Assembly (NCBI GenBank): GCA_905182355.1
Contig: CAJJBH010000070.1
Coordinates: 1 to 36,950, forward strand
Direction: 5' to 3'
Length of the DNA stretch: 36,950 bases
From: an uncultured Paracoccaceae bacterium
GTDB lineage: Bacteria; Pseudomonadota; Alphaproteobacteria; Rhodobacterales; Rhodobacteraceae
Within the stretch, counting starts at the first letter, position 1. The number at the start of each line of letters is the position of its first letter. The notes under the pieces are model-generated. The model was not told the origin of the DNA. It ran no database searches and was given only the letters and a program-made list of their open reading frames with translations. Position numbers and translations under genes: made by a program. Shown one piece after another: positions 1 to 7,532 of this stretch.

Positions 1-1
1 C

Positions 2-727
2 CCAGCCACGGCAAATTGTGTGATTTTACTACACGGGCTTGCGCGGACTGAGGCATCCTTTGCCTTGATGGAGACCGCGCTTGAAGCCGAAAAGTTTACC
101 GTTGTGCGTCCTGGATATGCATCAACCAAAGCGACAATTTCGGAGCTGGCAGACGATACCCTTCCACAGGCAATCGCCACGTGTCCCGCAGGACCGATCC
201 ATTTTGTGACCCATTCGATGGGGGGGATATTGGTTCGCGACTGGCTTAGCCGTAACAAGTTGAAAAACCTAGGCCGTGTTGTAATGCTGGCTCCGCCAAA
301 CAAAGGCAGCGAAGTCATTGATATGTTTGCGGGTCTCTACCTGTTTGATCAAATGAATGGACCTGCGGCTTCGCAATTGGGAACGGGGGATCAAAGCCTG
401 CCCTTGGCCCTGCCTGCGGTGGATTACCCCGTGGGTGTGATCGCGGGAAACCAATCCTTAAATGTATATTTCTCGATGCTTTTACCGGGGTCTGATGATG
501 GCAAAGTCTCGGTCCGATCAACTGTCGTAAAAGGCATGATGGACCACATAACGCTATCTGTGACCCACACCTTTATGATGAACAATCCACGTGTGATCAC
601 CGAGACACTTATGTTCTTAAGAACGGGTGCCTTTGATCCGTCCACAAGTTGGGCAGATGCGTTGCTTGAACGGCTTGGATGTGAAGGCGGTGACTGCTTG
701 ATTGGGAAACGCGCTGTCGAACCTTGA
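2..727 (+). CDS. Alpha/beta hydrolase, lipase-like (5' end outside window)
   Basis: The reading frame is open to the left edge, so the true start probably lies outside the window; the GTG at 20 falls inside the first strand of the fold (ILLHGLART). The oxyanion-type HG motif sits at the start and the nucleophile elbow is HSMGG, around residue 67 counted from the GTG. A later DxxV segment and a TH-F near the C-terminus could supply the remaining triad residues. The pattern resembles lipases and PGAP1-like esterases of about 230-260 residues. The substrate cannot be told from the sequence. The stop codon abuts the phnM-like remnant that follows, whose first recognisable codons overlap this gene's 3' end. 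That suggests the original intergenic region or gene start was lost. Confidence 0.8.
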   Translation, partial: PATANCVILLHGLARTEASFALMETALEAEKFTVVRPGYASTKATISELADDTLPQAIATCPAGPIHFVTHSMGGILVRDWLSRNKLKNLGRVVMLAPPNKGSEVIDMFAGLYLFDQMNGPAASQLGTGDQSLPLALPAVDYPVGVIAGNQSLNVYFSMLLPGSDDGKVSVRSTVVKGMMDHITLSVTHTFMMNNPRVITETLMFLRTGAFDPSTSWADALLERLGCEGGDCLIGKRAVEP

Positions 728-1225
728 TTTGGTCGGGGGCCAAGTCTTAGAGCCATCTGGCTTAACAATACCCGATCTGTGATGGCTGATGGTCTAATTG
801 TGGACGCCAAAATTGGCCGTGCTTTGAACCTGTCGGGATACCGCGTTTTGCCCGGTATCGTTGATGTGCACGGCGATGAACGTGCGTTTGGGCCGCCATG
901 ACGACCAGACCCATGATCAACGGACGCAGTGGCGCAAACGTGGTGCCATTATATCGGAATTCCCCGAAACACTCGACGCGGCATTAGCCGCAAAATCGAA
1001 CGGCAATTGGGTTGCCTTGGGTGCGCCAAATCTGTTCCGTGGTGGGGCGCACAACGGTAACTTAAATGCGTTTGAGTTGGTGATGATGGGGTATTGTGAT
1101 GCGCTGGCCTTCGCGCAGATATGGTGGTTTTGGACAGTGCGGATCACGTTGCAGCAACCATCAGTGGTGGCCGCGTCAGTGATATGTCTGGTGACATTGC
1201 CACGCGGTTCATTTTGGCGACTTAG
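716..1225 (+). pseudogene. phnM: Decayed phnM-like amidohydrolase (ribose methylphosphonate triphosphate diphosphatase family)
   Basis: Pieces of one PhnM-type protein are spread over different frames. An N-terminal strand (LVGGQVLEPSG) is followed by a shift near 778. Then comes GYRVLPGIVDVHGD, the metal-binding HxD region, ending in a stop at about 898-900. In a third frame, ISEFPETLDAALAA and GAPNLFRGGAHNGNLNAFEL match the C-terminal half of PhnM, where GAPN and RGGSHSGN are typical. After another shift a tail (MVVLDSADHVAATISGGRV) ends at 1225. The piece between the HxD motif and ISEFPE, normally some 150-200 residues, is missing, and a further segment is missing before the tail. Intact PhnM acts in C-P lyase phosphonate breakdown; no other phn gene is in the window. 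Family assignment is by recognisable motifs only. Confidence 0.75.
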
Positions 1226-1231
1226 GTTAAA

Positions 1232-2116
1232 CTACAGCTTATTGACGGGGATTTTTAACGTCATGTTGCCCGCAGCATCTGTTGGAACTTCGCCAGCACG
1301 TATATTGACCTGCAAGGATGGGATAATCAGTTTTGGCATCGCCAGCTGTGCGTCGCGTTTTTCGCGCATCTTCACAAATTCTGTACGGGTGGCATTGCCG
1401 CCGACGTGGATATTAGCAGTTTTCTGTTCCCCCACAGTGGTTTCCCACGCAATAGAACGCCCATTGGGGCCGTAATCATGACATACAAATAGGCGCAATT
1501 CATTGGGAAGGCTAAGAACCCGCGTAATACTGTCATAAAGTTGCCCAGCGTCACCACCCGGAAAATCGGCACGGGCAGATCCGCCATCAGGCATGAACAG
1601 TGTATCGCCTGCAAAAGCTGCATCGCCCATCACATGCACCATGCAAGCAGGTGTGTGGCCGGGGGTGTGTATAGCGACGCAATCGAGCTGGCCGACCAAA
1701 TATGTGTCACCATCCACGAACAGCTTATCAAACTGCGACCCATCACGCTGAAATTCTGTGCCTTCGTTGAACACTTTTCCAAAGGTGTCTTGGACCTCTT
1801 GGATATGTTCCCCAATCCCGATTTTCCCACCCAATTCACGCTGAATATAGGGGGCACCTGACAAGTGGTCAGCGTGAACATGGGTTTCGATAATCCATTC
1901 TAAAGATAGCTCGCCCGCTTTAATAAAGGCGATGATCTTATCCGCGCTTTCATAGCTAAGGCGACCAGCGGCGTAATCAAACTGCATGACAGCATCGAGA
2001 ATAGCACAAGACGCGCTGTCGGGGTCCTTCACCACATAGCTTATGGTATTGGATTGATCGTCAAAAAACGCGGTGACTTCGGGATGCTTTTCCAAGGAAA
2101 TGTTGGGAATGGTCAT
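1232..2116 (-). CDS. MBL-fold metallo-hydrolase, persulfide-dioxygenase (ETHE1/Blh)-like
   Basis: This is a complete 294-residue metallo-beta-lactamase-fold protein. The metal motif HVHADH is at residues 79-84; further ligands are likely H154 (TPGHT), D171 (AGDTLF) and H213 (VCHDYGPNGR). The latter part, with GGSARADFPGG and the CHDY block, is characteristic of the glyoxalase II-like branch that contains glutathione persulfide dioxygenases and the Blh proteins, which bind one iron rather than two zincs. The probable role is persulfide oxidation in sulfide detoxification, but this rests on family resemblance. Blh proteins often carry an extra N-terminal DUF442 phosphatase domain, which is absent here. 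It is convergent with the phnM remnant and lies downstream of purK on the same strand, 72 bases away, so it may have its own promoter. Confidence 0.85.
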   Translation of the reverse strand: MTIPNISLEKHPEVTAFFDDQSNTISYVVKDPDSASCAILDAVMQFDYAAGRLSYESADKIIAFIKAGELSLEWIIETHVHADHLSGAPYIQRELGGKIGIGEHIQEVQDTFGKVFNEGTEFQRDGSQFDKLFVDGDTYLVGQLDCVAIHTPGHTPACMVHVMGDAAFAGDTLFMPDGGSARADFPGGDAGQLYDSITRVLSLPNELRLFVCHDYGPNGRSIAWETTVGEQKTANIHVGGNATRTEFVKMREKRDAQLAMPKLIIPSLQVNIRAGEVPTDAAGNMTLKIPVNKL

Positions 2117-2188
2117 TGCGAAGTTTCCTGTGCGTTGGGATGTTTAGAAACGATGGCATTGGCCCTACGGCCTGTCAACACGGCACTC

Positions 2189-3253
2189 TTATTTGATGCG
2201 GTTGACGTGACCCATCTTACGCCCGTCTTTAACTTCGGCTTTACCGTATAAATGCAACGCGGTGTTTGGTTCAGCAGACAGTGCTTCAACGCGGTCCATG
2301 TCACGCCCGATCAAGTTTTCCATGACGACGTCAGAATGGCGTTTGCCATCACCCAGCGGCCATCCAGCGACAGCCCGTATATGCTGTTCAAACTGATCCA
2401 CGGCGCAGCCGTTTTGGGTCCAATGGCCTGAATTGTGCACGCGCGGTGCAATCTCGTTTACGATCAAGCCGTCAGTGGTCACAAACAATTCGACGCCCAA
2501 AACACCAACGTAATCCAATGCGTTCAGTACCTTTGCTGCGATCAGAATTGCATCTGTCCGCAGGGATGGCGACAATTTGGCAGGAACAGTTGTCGTATGT
2601 AAAATACCGTTGCGATGGACGTTCTGACCCGGATCATAACAGGCAACTTCGCCATTCACGCTGCGGGCTGCAATCACCGACACCTCGCGCGTGAAGCTGA
2701 CAAAACCTTCAAGCACAGCGGGATTGCCTGCCATATCGGCAAAGGCAGTTAAGGCGTCCTCAGCCATCATGATCCGTGCCTGTCCTTTGCCATCATATCC
2801 AAAGCGACGGGTTTTCAGAATGGAAGGTGCGCCGATTTCAACTATAGCAGCCTCTAAGGCCGCAGCATCGGGAACGTCAGCAAACGGGGCCACGCGCAGG
2901 CCAAAATCTTGCAGAAAATTCTTTTCCGTCAAGCGATCTTGAGAGATCCGCAACGCTTCACGGTTCGGGCGAATGGGGCGTAGGGTTTCAAGCAGATCAA
3001 GGGCGGATGTTGGGATGTTTTCGAATTCATAAGTTATGACGTCTACATTGGTCGCGAACGCGCGTAAGGCGTCGACATCTTCATAAGCCGCGGTGGTCAC
3101 GCAGTGGGCAACTTCGCCAGCAGGTGGGTTTGTACCTGGTTCAAAGATGTGAGTTTTAAATCCCAAACGGCTCGCCGCAACGCTAAGCATTCGGCCCAAT
3201 TGACCACCGCCCAAAATACCAATCGTTGCTCCAGTGGTTAAAACATCAGTCAT
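2189..3253 (-). CDS. purK: 5-(carboxyamino)imidazole ribonucleotide synthase
   Basis: PurK uses ATP and bicarbonate to carboxylate aminoimidazole ribonucleotide on nitrogen, the first half of the two-step bacterial route to CAIR in purine synthesis. It is an ATP-grasp protein: [10 protein letters not shown] opens the N-terminal nucleotide-like fold, and YDGKGQARI and [14 protein letters not shown] are hallmark PurK segments. I place the start at the ATG at 3253 ([16 protein letters not shown]), overlapping the end of purE by 8 bases, which fits translational coupling. An in-frame ATG at 3265 would add four residues. The length of about 354 residues is normal. PurE, directly upstream, takes the product. 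Confidence 0.95.
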   Translation of the reverse strand: MTDVLTTGATIGILGGGQLGRMLSVAASRLGFKTHIFEPGTNPPAGEVAHCVTTAAYEDVDALRAFATNVDVITYEFENIPTSALDLLETLRPIRPNREALRISQDRLTEKNFLQDFGLRVAPFADVPDAAALEAAIVEIGAPSILKTRRFGYDGKGQARIMMAEDALTAFADMAGNPAVLEGFVSFTREVSVIAARSVNGEVACYDPGQNVHRNGILHTTTVPAKLSPSLRTDAILIAAKVLNALDYVGVLGVELFVTTDGLIVNEIAPRVHNSGHWTQNGCAVDQFEQHIRAVAGWPLGDGKRHSDVVMENLIGRDMDRVEALSAEPNTALHLYGKAEVKDGRKMGHVNRIK

Positions 3254-3752
3254 CGCTTGGGGCATCCGGAATTGAGGCAGACAAGTCTCTGCGCCATGTG
3301 TCTAAACGTGTCGCCAAATCGGCGTCTTGAAGGGCTAAGATGCCAGCGGCCATTAGGGCCGCGTTGGTGGCACCCGCACCACCGATCGCCATCGTTGCCA
3401 CAGGAAATCCGCGTGGCATCTGTAGAATGGAATAAAGGGAATCAACACCAGACAGTGCATTGGTCTGCACAGGCACGCCCACTACTGGCACGCGGGTCTT
3501 GGACGCCATCATGCCGGGCAAATGCGCGGCACCACCTGCGCCTGCGATAATCACCTGCAATCCACGATCAACGGCCGTCTTGCCATACTCCCACAACCGG
3601 TCAGGCGTGCGGTGGGCCGAAACAATCTTGGCCTCGTAAGCGATGCCCAATTGATCCAGAATATCAGCAGCTTCACGCATGGTTGGCCAATCGGATTGAC
3701 TGCCCATGATAATACCGACTTTGATTGGGGTGGAAGATGTTTGATCTGTCAT
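3246..3752 (-). CDS. purE: N5-carboxyaminoimidazole ribonucleotide mutase
   Basis: PurE moves the carboxyl group of N5-CAIR to carbon, giving CAIR for the next step of purine synthesis. The class I PurE signature is complete: [13 protein letters not shown] near residue 14, SAHRTPDRL for phosphate and base handling, and [16 protein letters not shown] around residues 70-85. At 168 residues it is of usual length for the octameric enzyme. It is the first gene of a purE-purK pair and overlaps purK at its 3' end. The region upstream as far as the YdcH-type gene (3753-3837) is short and shows no obvious terminator, so the small gene and purEK may be co-transcribed. Confidence 0.96.
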   Translation of the reverse strand: MTDQTSSTPIKVGIIMGSQSDWPTMREAADILDQLGIAYEAKIVSAHRTPDRLWEYGKTAVDRGLQVIIAGAGGAAHLPGMMASKTRVPVVGVPVQTNALSGVDSLYSILQMPRGFPVATMAIGGAGATNAALMAAGILALQDADLATRLDTWRRDLSASIPDAPSDD

Positions 3753-3837
3753 GTCTGTAAGCCCTTGGTGGCGAAGCGGGCACTATAGCCGGATGGTTCT
3801 GTTAGGCAATGCAGTGGCGCAGGAACGGCACATAATA

Positions 3838-4062
3838 TTAGGCGAAAATATCAGGCGTCAATCGATCTTCGATGACTGTGATTCTGTCTTTGAGCCACAA
3901 TTTTTGCTTTTTCAAACGCCGCATGGTCAATTGATCGCTTGTCCCTTTTTCGGTCAGTGCAACAATGGCTTCGTCAAGATCGCGGTGTTCAGAACGAAAA
4001 ACCTCCAACTCGACACGCAAAACATCGTCGGTTTTCATCGAAATGTCAGACTGGGCGTTCAT
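3838..4062 (-). CDS. YdcH-type small protein (DUF465)
   Basis: This 74-residue, highly charged protein has the DUF465/YdcH pattern: an EHRDLDEAI segment followed by RRLKKQKLWLKDRI, predicted to form two helices of a short coiled-coil hairpin. Function is unknown in the family. Many alphaproteobacteria keep such a gene beside purE, as here. A second in-frame ATG eight codons in (MKTDDVLRVELE) is a possible start. The divergent region 4063-4235 separates it from the hsp20 unit. Confidence 0.85.
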   Translation of the reverse strand: MNAQSDISMKTDDVLRVELEVFRSEHRDLDEAIVALTEKGTSDQLTMRRLKKQKLWLKDRITVIEDRLTPDIFA

Positions 4063-4140
4063 ATTGCTGATTCTTACCTGTGTTTAAGCTTTTGAATATA
4101 GGGGGCGCGATGCGTTGCGCATAGGTATTTTAGCAAGGGG

Positions 4141-4170
4141 CTTGTCGGTTGGTTAATTTCTACCCATATT
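4141..4170 (+). promoter_or_regulatory. Sigma-32 (RpoH)-type heat-shock promoter for hsp20
   Basis: CTTGTCG at 4141-4147 and ACCCATAT at 4162-4169 are separated by 14 bases. The sigma-32 consensus is CTTGAAA, 11-16 bases, CCCCATNT. The -10 matches at seven of eight positions and the CTTG core of the -35 is intact. It lies about 65 bases before the hsp20 start, which leaves room for a structured leader. Seen by eye, not tested. Confidence 0.65.
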
Positions 4171-4177
4171 CAGTATG

Positions 4178-4235
4178 AGGTTGCCGCATTCGGGACCTTT
4201 ACGGACTGTCGCTTGACTACATAAGGACGTGTCGC
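4178..4235 (+). promoter_or_regulatory. ROSE-like RNA thermometer leader of hsp20
   Basis: Two hairpins can form in the leader. The first pairs AGGT (4178-4181) with ACCT (4195-4198) and CCG (4184-4186) with CGG (4191-4193). In the second, TCGCTT (4209-4214) pairs with AAGGA (4223-4227), leaving G4211 bulged, with G4208-C4228 extending it. This hides the AGGA ribosome site, 8 bases before the ATG. A U-C/U-G-C-U strand pairing with AGGA across a bulged G is the defining anti-Shine-Dalgarno motif of ROSE thermometers, which are known upstream of small heat-shock genes in alphaproteobacteria. The leader is shorter than the classical multi-hairpin ROSE. Confidence 0.6.
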
Positions 4236-4649
4236 ATGACCAAAATGACCCTTGCTTCGCACCCACATATGCTGGGTTTCGAACAACTAGAACGCCTGCT
4301 GGAACGCACAGCGAAAACTGGTAACGAAGGCTATCCGCCTTTTAATATTGAACAAACTTCGGATTTTTCATACCGGATCACGCTTGCTGTTGCTGGATTT
4401 GCTGACGAGGATTTGGCTATCACCGTCGAAGACCGCCAATTGGTTGTTCGGGGGCGCCATACCGATGAACCCGAAGAACGTGTATTTTTGCATCGTGGAA
4501 TCGCGTCGCGCCAGTTCCAACGCTCGTTTGTGTTGGCGGATGGAGTTGATGTCGGCGAGGCCATCATGGAAAACGGTTTACTGCACATCGATCTTACACG
4601 GTCACAACCTGAAACCGTCGTCCAAACCATCAACATCAAAAAGGGATAG
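4236..4649 (+). CDS. Small heat-shock protein, Hsp20/alpha-crystallin family
   Basis: This ATP-independent holdase binds unfolding proteins in the cytoplasm and passes them to DnaK/ClpB. The 137 residues contain an alpha-crystallin domain from about residue 35 (FSYRITLAVAGF) to 125, with LVVRGRH, HRGIASRQFQRSFVLADGV and the conserved ENGLLHIDL near the end. Its IbpA-like arrangement is typical of alphaproteobacteria. It starts at the ATG at 4236, behind an AGGA ribosome site that appears to be sequestered in a thermometer hairpin. The DUF1150 gene begins 3 bases after its stop, so both should be heat-induced together. Confidence 0.93.
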   Translation: MTKMTLASHPHMLGFEQLERLLERTAKTGNEGYPPFNIEQTSDFSYRITLAVAGFADEDLAITVEDRQLVVRGRHTDEPEERVFLHRGIASRQFQRSFVLADGVDVGEAIMENGLLHIDLTRSQPETVVQTINIKKG

Positions 4650-4652
4650 GCC

Positions 4653-4889
4653 ATGCAGACTGAATATGATTTTAACGAAGAATTTGGTGCCACCGCTGAT
4701 CGCATGGTTTACGTCAAAGCCGTCTTGGTCAGCGATTTGCCCAGCGAAGTGCAAGAACAGATTGATGGCGTAAAACAGCTTTTTGCAGTTCACGATGCGG
4801 AAGGCCAACAACTGGCTTTGGTTGCGGACCGCCGGCTTGCGTTCGATCTGGCGCGTGAACACGATTACAGTCCACAAGCCCTGCACTAA
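4653..4889 (+). CDS. DUF1150 family protein
   Basis: This 78-residue protein matches the DUF1150 pattern: an aromatic/charged N-terminus, then RMVYVKAVLVSDLP, LFAVHDAEGQQLALV and a C-terminal ADRRLAFDLAREHDYSPQALH-type end. No biochemical function is known for the family. It starts 3 bases after hsp20 and so very likely shares the heat-shock transcript. The same pairing is common in alphaproteobacteria, which suggests a role linked to the small chaperone. That role is inference. Confidence 0.85.
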   Translation: MQTEYDFNEEFGATADRMVYVKAVLVSDLPSEVQEQIDGVKQLFAVHDAEGQQLALVADRRLAFDLAREHDYSPQALH

Positions 4890-4896
4890 AGACGCG

Positions 4897-5636
4897 ACGT
4901 GGCGCTGGTTGGCAATTGCGTTTTGGCTGGTGGGCACACCGTCTTTTGGCCAGAACGCGTCTGTTATCTACACGAATAAGACGGCTAACGCGCAAAAAAC
5001 AGCGATCTAAACGCAGGCAGATAAAGATGTGCGCCAATTATTTGCGACCAACTATGGGCAAAGCATCGATAGCCCCTTGGATTGGATCGGAACCAGCACA
5101 CCAGATAATCTGAACAATCACCTGATGAAAGCCTTGGATGATCCTGTCCAATGCATCGCAGGCACGAAAGAGTTGTTGCTTGGTCCCAGTTGGATGATCG
5201 AGGGCAGCACTGAAGTGTTCGAGTGACTTTATAAGTTCAAAGTTCAGGGTGAAGACGCCACTGATGATCTGGCCCAAAACCTGTTCAATATGCGATCGCC
5301 CGTACGAAGAAGCCGTTTGACATTGTCGCAACTTACCAAAACTTGCAGCACCAAAGTTCGGGGGCACATGGCACTGCCCGATTTGCTGCTTATTTGTTGT
5401 CGCGAAGCAATGGGCCTGACGCGTTATTTCAGTACTTCAAAGTCTTGGGGCAGGTTAAATATCGCGATGTCGCGTTTGAACAGGTCTTCGGTCTCAGTTT
5501 TGCAACATTTGAAGCCCACTTCAAACGGGTGCGGCGAGATGTTGGTGCGGCGACGCAATATTTTGCACAAGAAACTCAACGACCTTTAAAGTGGGCTGAA
5601 CGTCTTTCTGGGCGCTATAAACCGTGGGCCTGTTGA
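4897..5636 (+). pseudogene. Pseudogene of an exported peptidase-like protein
   Basis: Most of one protein can be followed here. It begins at an ACG codon (4897) where a start may once have been. A signal-peptide-like segment follows (WRWLAIAFWLVGTPSFGQ). The frame then has a TAA at 5008-5010 and a TGA at 5224-5226. Near 5285 the coding signal moves to another frame, which runs through FDIVATYQNLQH, GTARFAAYLLSRSNGPDALF and DVAFEQVFGLSFATFEAHFK to a stop at 5634-5636. The C-terminal part resembles the end of secreted gluzincin-like (peptidase MA) proteins, where a 'W..AF...FG.s...F...F' helix is usual, but no HExxH is readable. The family call is tentative; the decay (two stops and a shift) is plain. 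Confidence 0.65.
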
Positions 5637-5691
5637 AAACCAAAGCCTTTTGGTGTGATGATCCAAAACATTAGAATTGGGGAATTAGGCA

Positions 5692-6561
5692 ATGAAATAT
5701 GATTTCGACTGGATAGATGCATTCACCAATCAAGCCTTTGGCGGGAACGGGTGTGCGGTTGTGCATGGTGGCGCAGAACTAAGCACGCAAACTTGCATGG
5801 ATTACGTGCGTGAAACGTCATTGGTTGAATGCACATTTACTGGCCCATCTAAGGTTGCGGATATTCGTGTGCGTTATTTCCTCGCTAGCCGTGAAATCCC
5901 GTTTGCAGGACATCCCACAATTGCCACTGTCGCTGCGATGCGAAGCCGTGGGTTGATAGGGGATGGACCATTGGTGTTGGAAACTTTGGCGGGTTTGGTG
6001 CCGGTCGACGTGAACGGGTCAGATATAAAAATGACCCAAATCGCGCCTGAATTCGGGGCACATGTACCGGCAGATATTGTTGCAGCTGTCGCTGGTTTGA
6101 CCGCGGATGATATTGCCCATCCCCCGCAAATAGTCTCAACAGGATTGCCGTTTTGTGTAACGGTTTTGAAAACTCGTGATGCTTTAGAGAGGGCCGTGCT
6201 AAACTTAGACGCGTTGGCTCGCTATAATGCGCATCTTGGGCAAACGGCCAATGATATAATGGAGCCATTTTGGGTGGTTCATGAAGGTGCCACATCTGAA
6301 GGGGATACATTCTCCAGACTGTTATTGGCACCACCCAGCCCATCCGAGGACCCGTTCACGGGGTCCGCAACAGGCGCGATGGCTGCATATTTGTGGCATC
6401 ACGGTCTAATTGAAACGCCCGAATTTACTGCTGAGCAGGGGCATGGAATGAGCCGTGCAGGGCAGGCGCAGGTAAGAGTTTTGGGGCCACGTGATAATAT
6501 CACAGGTGTAGATGTATCTGGCGAAGGCTTTGTGCTTATGTCGGGGCAGGTGTATTTGTAA
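5692..6561 (+). CDS. PhzF family isomerase
   Basis: This 289-residue protein has the two-lobed PhzF/diaminopimelate-epimerase-like fold. The N-terminal FDWIDAFTNQAFGGNGCAVV matches the family start. VRETSLVECTF places the catalytic glutamate at about E46. REIPFAGHPTIATVAAM and DPFTGSATGAMAAYLW are the two glycine-rich signatures. PhzF itself isomerises dihydro-hydroxyanthranilate in phenazine synthesis, but most members are stand-alone proteins of unknown substrate, and no phenazine genes are nearby. It therefore should not be called a phenazine gene. It has its own start after the pseudogene, with a ggggaatt stretch as a weak ribosome site. Confidence 0.88.
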   Translation: MKYDFDWIDAFTNQAFGGNGCAVVHGGAELSTQTCMDYVRETSLVECTFTGPSKVADIRVRYFLASREIPFAGHPTIATVAAMRSRGLIGDGPLVLETLAGLVPVDVNGSDIKMTQIAPEFGAHVPADIVAAVAGLTADDIAHPPQIVSTGLPFCVTVLKTRDALERAVLNLDALARYNAHLGQTANDIMEPFWVVHEGATSEGDTFSRLLLAPPSPSEDPFTGSATGAMAAYLWHHGLIETPEFTAEQGHGMSRAGQAQVRVLGPRDNITGVDVSGEGFVLMSGQVYL

Positions 6562-6626
6562 TTCAATGCAATTCTAATTGATGTTATCGGTTCTTTACAG
6601 TTAAGCGTCGCCAAAAAGGAGATCAG

Positions 6627-7484
6627 ATGCGAGATCCCTATATTGCCGTTTTACCTTATGGGTACAGTTTGGGCCCGCAGGTCGCGCAAATGCCGTTGGC
6701 GACGTTGCACTGGCCTTTGGGGGTGCCCGGTGGGCTGGCGGGCATTGTCGCCGATTTGGGACCGCTGGATCATCTTTTGGTTTTCCCAAAGACATCTATG
6801 CACCTAAAATGGAACTGGGGGACACGCGCCAAAATATCGCTGTTGGTGGTGGAGCCGCGTGTTATTCATGCGCGTCATTTGCGGGCCTTGCGCCTTACAC
6901 ACTGCAGGTTTCATCGGGTGTTCACGCATGATGCTGCCACTTTGGCACGGTTGCCAAACGCGCAGTTCTTGCCCGCAGCTGTAACTTGGGTGCCTGATTA
7001 CGCCACTTTAGATTTTGGCAAGACTGCAGAGGTGTCATTGATCGCGTCGGCGCGACGCGACACGCAAGGTCATCAGTTGCGCCATGACGTGGTGGATGCG
7101 CTGCGTGAAGAAGGGTTGGATGTGGATGTGATGGGGCGCGGATATGCACCGTTTGAGCAAAAACACGAAGGCCATGCACCCTACCGGTTTTCTGTGGTTA
7201 TCGAGAACGTGCGGGCAGATGGGTATTTCACGGAAAAACTGATCGATGCGCTTTTGTGTGAAAGTATTCCGATCTACTGGGGTGCACCAGATGTGGATGC
7301 GCATTTTGATGCAGGTGGTCTGATCGCTTGTGAAACGCTTGATGAAATTATGCATGCGGTAAGATCTTCGGACAGCGACCGTTATGACCAAATGCGCCCA
7401 GCCTTGATGCGTGCAAAAATAAAAGCAGAGGGCCTGCGCGACTATCAAGTATTGGCTGCTAAAGTGCTGCGGTCAGAGCGATGA
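6627..7484 (+). CDS. Glycosyltransferase family 10 (fucosyltransferase-like) protein
   Basis: The C-terminal half carries the family 10 signature at residues 186-222. It runs from a YRFSVVIEN strand (family: Y.F.l.fEN) through GYFTEKLIDALL (usually Y.TEK..da) to IPIYWGAPDV. Family members transfer fucose or a similar deoxysugar from a GDP-sugar to surface glycans. The N-terminal 120 residues are diverged, though VEPRVIHARH fits the first domain. At 285 residues it is a compact member. There are no sugar-nucleotide or O-antigen genes around it, so its acceptor is unknown. An AAGGAGAT ribosome site stands before the ATG and a strong terminator starts at its stop codon, so it is a single-gene unit. 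Confidence 0.82.
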   Translation: MRDPYIAVLPYGYSLGPQVAQMPLATLHWPLGVPGGLAGIVADLGPLDHLLVFPKTSMHLKWNWGTRAKISLLVVEPRVIHARHLRALRLTHCRFHRVFTHDAATLARLPNAQFLPAAVTWVPDYATLDFGKTAEVSLIASARRDTQGHQLRHDVVDALREEGLDVDVMGRGYAPFEQKHEGHAPYRFSVVIENVRADGYFTEKLIDALLCESIPIYWGAPDVDAHFDAGGLIACETLDEIMHAVRSSDSDRYDQMRPALMRAKIKAEGLRDYQVLAAKVLRSER

Positions 7485-7527
7485 CCTTAATAGGCGGCTG
7501 CTAAGCTACTTATTAAGGTCTTTCTTT
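7483..7527 (+). terminator. Rho-independent terminator of the GT10 gene
   Basis: A perfect 10-base stem (GACCTTAATA at 7483-7492, TATTAAGGTC at 7511-7520) encloses an 18-base loop and is followed by TTTCTTT on the plus strand. The stem overlaps the last two bases of the GT10 stop codon. Confidence 0.75.
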
Positions 7528-7532
7528 AAATC

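Noticed and set aside
861..1475. Long rightward frame of 204 codons read as an intact gene
   Set aside because: Its first part is the C-terminal half of the phnM-like remnant in one frame; the rest runs antisense into the MBL hydrolase gene and loses all family resemblance after about 1110.
5692..6561. Phenazine biosynthesis gene
   Set aside because: PhzF-family proteins are widespread outside phenazine producers, and no phzA-G genes are in the window.
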